Origin: Erodium maritimum | Lineage: Eukaryota; Streptophyta; Magnoliopsida; Geraniales; Geraniaceae | Assembly (NCBI GenBank): GCA_963921825.1 | Contig: OY997594.1 | Location: 1,493,001-1,557,000 of the forward strand | DNA: 64,000 nt | Direction: 5' to 3' | In this document: piece by piece, positions 58,543 to 64,000 of the stretch | Layout of the letters: every line of letters starts with the position of its first letter | Numbering within the stretch: the stretch's first letter is position 1 | Position numbers and translations under genes: made by a program | The notes under the pieces: model-generated | What the model was told of the DNA's origin: nothing | The model's database searches: none | Seen by the model: only the letters and a program-made list of their open reading frames with translations

Positions 58543-61500
58543 TCATCGCCATCTTGATCTCTCCACACCTGCATCGCCTGCACGTTTTTGTGGGTATGGA
58601 AGTTTATGGGGCATAGCTACATTGGAAGGCAAACCATCTGTCTCCAAGGACGATCTATTTTCCTGCAAGACGTGAACACAAGAAACCAAAGATTTGAAAG
58701 GGTCACTTTATGAAAATACACTAGCCAGATATAGGGAACAATACATCGAGATACGTCATTTTGCAGCTTATTATGTTTCAGCAATCTTTTTTCCATTAGT
58801 TATAACTGTATTTTGGAACTAAAGTTTGTTTATCCAAGATCAAACACTAGAAGTTAGGTCTTGAGATCGGGTTTAGGTCCCAACAAAAATACTTCACTCA
58901 TTATCTTTCTTCCTCTTTCTATTTTTGTTGGATTATTGGACCTATTCCAAAGTGGGAGTCAAGAGCATCTTCAATGGTTTGGAAGATTAGTTCAGGTAAA
59001 TAGTAATTTTACCGGTCAACTAGCCCCAGCTCTCACAATGGTTATTAGGCGAATAGCCATATGTCACGTGACAAGTGGCCACAACCCTTTCTCTTTTTTT
59101 CATTCACGTGCATGATCAATTCGCCTAACCAGAGTCCAAAACCCCCTACTTAGGTGAATTACCCGCTCAACTTGCCCTCCATGGGGGCTGCTCTAGGGAA
59201 GTTCTTGTTTGATACATCAATCTTAAAATGTTTTTTAACAATCAAAAAAATGTTTGGATATACCTTGCTTCTACATAAGCAAGATCTTGAGGCCAAATGA
59301 TCTGATACACCTGATTTAGTCGATAAAAAAAAAACTATATTTTGGATGGAAAGAGAGCTTACCGCACGGAAAGGGAAGTCATCGGCCTCTAGCATATGAA
59401 CAATTTGTCCCATCTTAGGTCGCTTGCTGGAATCTGGATCTATACAGCGGAGACAAACCAGCAATGCTCGCTTCAGAGCCCTTGGAGAGGGCTGAACTTC
59501 TATCAGAGGGTCCACAAGCTCTTCTCCACGGCGACTTGCTAACATTCCTTTGAACCAGTCAACCAAGTTCATCTGCAGGGAAAGTAAGTTATAACATTGG
59601 CACAGTCTATTGATTACTGAATGGGTGCAATAAGAGTATCTCCAATAAGATTAGCCCGCTGGAGGCGATCAGCCCAGGTGAATCTGACCGATTTGCCCAG
59701 CCTCACACAACATTGGAGGCGACTAATCAGGCGAATGCGGACAAATGTCACGCGCCACATGACAAGTGGCCACAGGGTGGGCGAACAGGTGATTTTTAGA
59801 ATAGCCTTATTTGATAAGGTATTTTGTTCCATAACCTTCTTCCTTAAAATCTTTGTAAATACTCTTCATTTATTGGAGAAAGTTCAATTTTTCCCTTAGT
59901 GTCCACCTTAAATGCATGTATTTTTTGGTAATATAAGCTTCTCATTAAGGGTAATATTATAATTTTGTAAGAAAAATAGAATTGGGTGGGCGAATTGAGC
60001 AGCGTGATAATCTTTCACCCCAAGGTGGGCACAATTCGTCAAAACCCACCCTTTTGGCAGATTGGCCCGTTGAATTCGTCTCCAATTCGCCCTACATTGC
60101 AGGTGCTCTAAGGTGAAAATAGTTGACTCTTACCTCAGCTGCTGGCCTGGAATAATCAATAGGACTCCTTCCGGTAATTATCTCCATAAGTAAAACTCCA
60201 AAACTATACACATCACTCCCCTCATTAAGCATACCAGTGCTTGCATACTCTGGAGACACATATCTGCATAAAATCGATGAGAAGTAAATTACTAATTAAG
60301 CACAAGATAGTGTCAGTGACGAAAATTGATTAAAGAATTCGATAATGAACAGACCCAAATGTCCCCATCACACGCGTAGTCACGTAGCTTGCCTCAGATC
60401 CCAATAGTTTAGCCAGTCCAAAATCCGATACTTTCGAGTTCCATTTTCTGTCTAGAAGAATGTTGCTTGACTTCACATCACGGTGCACAACTTTTGGTTC
60501 TAATCCTTCGTGCAAGTATGCTAGCCTGTAAGAGATATATATTAGTAAAACTTGAATAAATAGAGATAAGCTTAAACTCAAAAACTACACTAGTGAAAAG
60601 CATCTGATGGGGTAAAATCGTCATTTTGAAACAAATTTATACAAAATGTGACAAAAAGACAAGTTCATGATACTTTTTTTGCAATTATCAAAGAAGAGGG
60701 CTACAAGTTGAAAAAGCGAATACCGTAGGGTACTTTTTTTGCAATTATCACTTGAAACAACATCAATGTTAGGTACAAGTACAACCAACCACGCATATAT
60801 ATAACAGATATATATGCATATAACCCAAGAAAGGATACCAGAATAACCCACCCTTTTGCCGCCCCAATGGCAATTTTCATTCGTATGTCCCATGTCAGAG
60901 GGCTAACAGCTCCTACATCACCATGCAACCACCGCTCCAAATTACCGTTGTTGACATATTCATAAACAAGCATCCTGAGCAGCCAAAAAGAAGTTGGAAG
61001 GAAACCAAATTGAATACAGGAGAAAATGAAAATTTGTTAATGTTAACATCCAAGGATCTATCTAACAAGAGAAGTCCAATATAAGTTAGGGTTAACTGTC
61101 AAAAACTACCGTAAAATTTTGTCCACCGACTTCCGTTAGAAAAACGTAACAAGGAGAAACTGTGATGAGTGTTAAGAAAGAATGGTCTGGGCAGTTCTTT
61201 GCGGATTCAATAGATTTGTGGGCAATGCATAATGCACTCTAAAGTTGTGTGGGCACTTCATAATGCATTCTATAGTTGTGTGGGCAATACTTTAGGGTAG
61301 TTTTTGACAATTAACTTGTTACGTTTTCTAACGGAAGTTGGTGGACAAAACTATAGGTAGTTTTTCGTTTGTGGACAATACTTTAGGGTAGTATTTGACA
61401 ATAAACCCTATAAGTTATAGACAGAGTACCTTTGAGCACCTTCTGCGCAATACCCGATCAGACCGACCAAGTTCTTATGTTTTACTTTTCCAATGGCTTC

Positions 61501-63903
61501 GACTTCAACCTTGAACTCCTTCTCTGCCTGGCCCCTATAAATAGAAGGGAAAACGTTATTTACACCCCCTTTGACTATATATATATATAAAAAAAAAAAA
61601 CTAAAGGTGAGGGGTTATTAATCAAAAAACCCGGATTTACACAGAATAGGTGATGGTTTTATTGGGAACACACTGTCACCTTTCTCATTTATTAGTGTTT
61701 ACACAGAATGATAGCAAATAAAATGTCATTCCTTCATTACCATTTTCCCTAAAAATGCAAGTGACTTACGGAATATAGGTTCCCTATTATGATGGAATTA
61801 TTTCTGTTCAAACTAGCAAGCTATGCACGGAAGTTTCAAGAACAAGCAAAAGCTCATAGCATCAAAACTTTACCGGAATTATGGATACTATGACGATGAC
61901 CAAATGGACTATAATTGGAAAAAGATTTAACATGATTAAGAAAAGAACAAAAGTAAGTTTGATAAGATAAAATATCAAAGTAGAAAGCTGAGAAAGTGCC
62001 AAATAATCATATTGATGGTGATAAAGAAACAAACTAATAAAGCACAAAGTGACCCCTATAGATAGGATTATAACAAGACAATTGCATTCCTTTATATCCA
62101 TTTCCCCCCCTAAAAATGCAAGTGATTTAAAGAATATAGATTCGCTATTATGATCACCATCACAATTCCTGGAACTATTTATGTTTGAACTCACAAGCTA
62201 CAAACAAAAACTTATTTGAAATTCATAGTCTCGGGAACAAGCAAAAGTTAGTCGTAACAGAATTTTACCAGAATTACTGGTACTGTAATTGGGAACAGAT
62301 TCACATGACTAATAAAGCTGAGAAAGTGCCAAATATTAATACTGATGACGATGATAAAGAAACAAACTAATAATAGTAATAAAGCACAAAGTAAGGCCCA
62401 ATTTTACTTCCCCGAGTACTTCCTAAGGTAAATAATTGATTTGTTATGTGCTAATCGAACTGCTACCGACAAAACAATACGGCCAGGAGGATGGAAGCTG
62501 CTTGGGCCATGGCTTCTCCATATTACCCGACCAAAGTACAAGACCGAATATAACAAGTTTTTTCATTTCTTGATTTGCATCATGGGCTAAACACGAGCCA
62601 AGATCATTACATACAGTTAGAGGATACAACCAAAATATGATCATTGCATAGATCTGAGAAAGATATAGAAAAATATCTGCATCTGTTTGTTTGGACAGAA
62701 AATGATGTATCCAAGAAAAAATGTCATGAGAAAATAGTGCTGCAAGTTTAAATACTCTAAAGTCTCAGCCAATAACTTGAAAGAACAAAATTCCAGACAA
62801 ACGGGCCTAATTTAAAACTAGATGCATTTACCGAAAATCTGTTTGTTTGAACAGAAAATTGAAATGTTTTGTCCAGAAAATACTAAAAACAGCTCACATT
62901 TCCCTTATACTTGGTTGGTTTGGAGGGAAATTGGGGAAATTTTAATAGAGAAAAGCCATAAATTCAGCACTTCAAAAAATGTGAACAAAGGATGATGAAC
63001 TTAGTAGAGCAAGCAAATTTTCTCGGAAAATATTTTCCCCAAAGCCAAACAGACCTGAACTATAGGAAAATTGGGAAAGTTTAACAAAGAAAAGCAATAA
63101 ATTCAGCACTTCAAAAAATGTGAACAAAGAATGATGAACTTAGTAGAGCAAGCAAATTTTCTCGGAAAATATTTTCCCGGAAGCCAAACAGACCTGAACT
63201 ATAGGTAAATTCAGCATTTCAAAAAAATTGAACAAAAAACGATGAAGTCAGTAGAAAAAATTCAACCAACCAAATTTTCTCGGGAAACATTTTCCCGGAA
63301 GCCAAACAGAGCAAGCAATGTTAATTTTCCAGCTTACTTGTTGTTAAGAAGCTTCTTCACAGCCGCAACAGACCCGTCCGGCAAAACACCTCTGTAAACG
63401 ACGCCGTATCCTCCCTCTCCGATCACATTATCCTCCGCGAAGCCACGCGTCGCAGCCTCCAGCTCCCTCAAGCTGTACCACCTCCCCCAACCGATGTTCT
63501 GAGCAACCTCCGCCGACGCCTCGCTGCAGCTCCCTCCCGAAACGTCGTCGTCCAAGGCCTCCCGGAGCACGACCGCCAATTCGTTCCTCTTACCGCTCAT
63601 CTCTTCCTCAACATACACATTGTCGACTCTGGCACAACTCTCGGAGCAATCCAAGCCCTTGATCTCCACGATCTCCTTCGTCACGAGCCGGATCGAGCCG
63701 GAACTGTGCTTCACGCGCATCCTCCGCTTCCTGGAGCTCCGGCTCACGCGCATGCAGAGGTAGACGAAGATGGCGGCGAGGACGAAACAGACGACGAGTG
63801 CTCCGATGACGGTGTAAACCTTCAGGTTGAGGATTGAGGTCTCTGACAAGAGCTTCCGGGGGAGGGATTCGTCTCCGGTGGAGGTGTTTCCGGCGGCCGC
63901 CAT
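58543..63903 (-). CDS. Receptor-like Ser/Thr protein kinase without ectodomain (At4g34500/At1g01540-like)
   Basis: Single-pass membrane kinase of plant RLK/Pelle type; its substrate is not known. Exons: 63338-63903, 61430-61534, 60852-60974, 60355-60525, 60134-60263, 59363-59572, 58543-58662; 1425 nt, 474 aa. The extracellular part is only about 25 residues, then a helix ([21 protein letters not shown]), a basic patch, an acidic juxtamembrane segment and the kinase, introduced by [18 protein letters not shown]. Motifs: glycine loop [11 protein letters not shown], Lys in [38 protein letters not shown]. The residues for catalysis are all present. The tail ends [10 protein letters not shown]. 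Subfamily features ([29 protein letters not shown]) fit the group with At1g01540 and At4g34500. Introns hold two Harbinger MITEs, one Mutator-like MITE, two MITE fragments and two tandem duplications. Confidence 0.93.
58963..59193. mobile_element. Worn Harbinger MITE in the last intron of the kinase gene
   Basis: The left end GAGCATCTTCAATGGTTTGG and inverted right end GAGCAGCCCCCATGGAGGG enclose 231 bp. Inner motifs GGCGAATAGCCATATGTCAC and GTGACAAGTGGCCAC match the copies at 2131 and 59634. The 3-bp flanks (CAA and TAG) no longer match TAA, so this is an old insertion. Confidence 0.65.
59634..60108. mobile_element. Harbinger MITE carrying a 198-bp insertion
   Basis: TAA flanks the element at 59631-59633 and 60109-60111. 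It starts GAGTATCTCCAATAAGATT and ends, inverted, GAGCACCTGCAATGTAGGG. Compared with the 222-bp sister at 2131-2352 it holds an extra block at 59786-59983. The block is bounded by the 11-bp direct repeat GGGTGGGCGAA (59775-59785 and 59984-59994). It lies in the intron between exons 59363-59572 and 60134-60263, with its right end about 25 bp from the latter. Confidence 0.82.
60605..60752. repeat. Truncated MITE of the GGGATAATTGCAAAAA family
   Basis: Only the right arm is left: GGGGTAAAATCGTCATTTTG, GAAGAGGGCTACAAGTTG and TTTTTTTGCAATTATCA. The left arm is absent. Confidence 0.6.
61089..61408. mobile_element. Mutator-like MITE with perfect 9-bp target duplication
   Basis: The 320-bp element opens GGGTTAACTGTCAAAAACTA and closes with the inverted GGGTTTATTGTCAAATACTA. 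Both flanks are TATAAGTTA (61080-61088 and 61409-61417). The right half repeats GTTTGTGGACAATACTTTAG and the middle holds TAATGCATTCTATAGTTGTG. It ends about 20 bp from exon 2 of the kinase gene. It is the reference copy for the elements at 15719-16224 and 47438-47850. Confidence 0.9.
61545..61705. repeat. Truncated MITE of the GGTGACAGTGTGTT family
   Basis: It begins GGGAAAACGTTATTTACACC, the inverted terminus of the copy at 49760-50045, and includes GGTGAGGGGTTATTA and GGAACACACTGTCACC. The right end is missing. A short TA repeat followed by an A-run lies at about 61580-61603. Confidence 0.55.
61735..62400. repeat. Tandem duplication of about 360 bp in intron 1 of the kinase gene
   Basis: AAAAATGCAAGTGA, CGGAATATAGGTTCCCTATT and AACAAGCAAAAGCTCATAGC in the first copy (from 61751) recur as AAAAATGCAAGTGA, AGAATATAGATTCGCTATT and GAACAAGCAAAAGTTAGTCG in the second (from 62112). 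The pieces GAGAAAGTGCCAAAT and GATAAAGAAACAAACTAATA are also doubled. Divergence is moderate. Confidence 0.82.
62925..63330. repeat. Three tandem copies of about 135 bp next to exon 1 of the kinase gene
   Basis: The block AAATTCAGCACTTCAAAAAA, AATGATGAACTTAGTAGAGC and GCAAATTTTCTCGGAAAATA occurs at about 62960, 63100 and, more diverged, 63205. All end with CCAAACAGA(CCTGAACTATAGG). The array stops within about 20 bp of the exon 1 donor. Confidence 0.88.
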
Positions 63904-64000
63904 GGTTCCCGGCGATCGGAAGGAATGCGATTCGAGAGACGTTGCGTGGGAGGGAGTGTTTGGCTGGCGAGAAAATGGAAGAGAAATGACGAGAATTGAG
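63904..64000 (-). promoter_or_regulatory. 5' UTR or promoter of the kinase gene, cut by the window
   Basis: The last 97 bases lie directly upstream of the kinase start codon and contain no coding sequence. The promoter continues beyond the window. Confidence 0.4.

Overview
This is nuclear DNA of a flowering plant, most likely a eudicot. The genes have many introns with plant-type GT/AG borders, introns and spacers are AT-rich, and miniature inverted-repeat transposable elements (MITEs) are everywhere. The genus cannot be told from the sequence alone. All gene calls come from reading exons by eye against remembered plant families. In every gene the exon lengths add up to an open frame, so the models are internally consistent, but no search was run.

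Layout. Eight complete protein genes fill the window; only COPG is on the + strand. (1) 2006-6971 (-): DGL1/OST48, ER oligosaccharyltransferase subunit, 13 exons. (2) 8615-12709 (-): RRA-type GT77 arabinosyltransferase, 2 exons. (3) 13811-30017 (-): phosphatidylinositol 4-kinase alpha, 26 exons, 1972 aa. (4) 31037-37401 (-): PERK-type proline-rich receptor-like kinase, 7 exons. (5) 38917-45806 (+): coatomer gamma (COPG), 18 exons. (6) 46687-51014 (-): G-protein beta subunit AGB1, 6 exons. (7) 52882-57055 (-): cyclase-associated protein CAP1, 10 exons. (8) 58543-63903 (-): membrane-anchored receptor-like kinase without an ectodomain, 7 exons. No RNA gene or CRISPR array was found.

How the genes relate. 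They are housekeeping genes with no operon logic. Several serve the secretory and cell-surface system: N-glycosylation in the ER, extensin arabinosylation in the Golgi, COPI coat, plasma-membrane PI4P, actin turnover, and surface signalling by kinases and a heterotrimeric G protein. From memory of Arabidopsis locus numbers, the PERK-COPG-AGB1-CAP1-kinase block matches the order At4g34440, At4g34450, At4g34460, At4g34490, At4g34500, which suggests an old conserved microsynteny block.

Mobile DNA. The PERK second intron holds a full-length PIF/Harbinger transposon (33772-35710, TAA target duplication) whose transposase frame is intact except for three nonsense codons. Short elements with the same termini lie in DGL1 and in the last kinase gene. 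A second large group is Mutator-like MITEs; two have perfect 9-bp target duplications (28712-29026 and 61089-61408). A 227-bp solo LTR with a perfect 5-bp duplication sits inside another MITE in a PI4K intron, and a decayed LINE 3' end lies nearby.

Most unexpected pattern: seven of the eight genes carry a local tandem duplication or minisatellite in their first, or first long, intron, each with an unrelated unit of 32 to about 360 bp.
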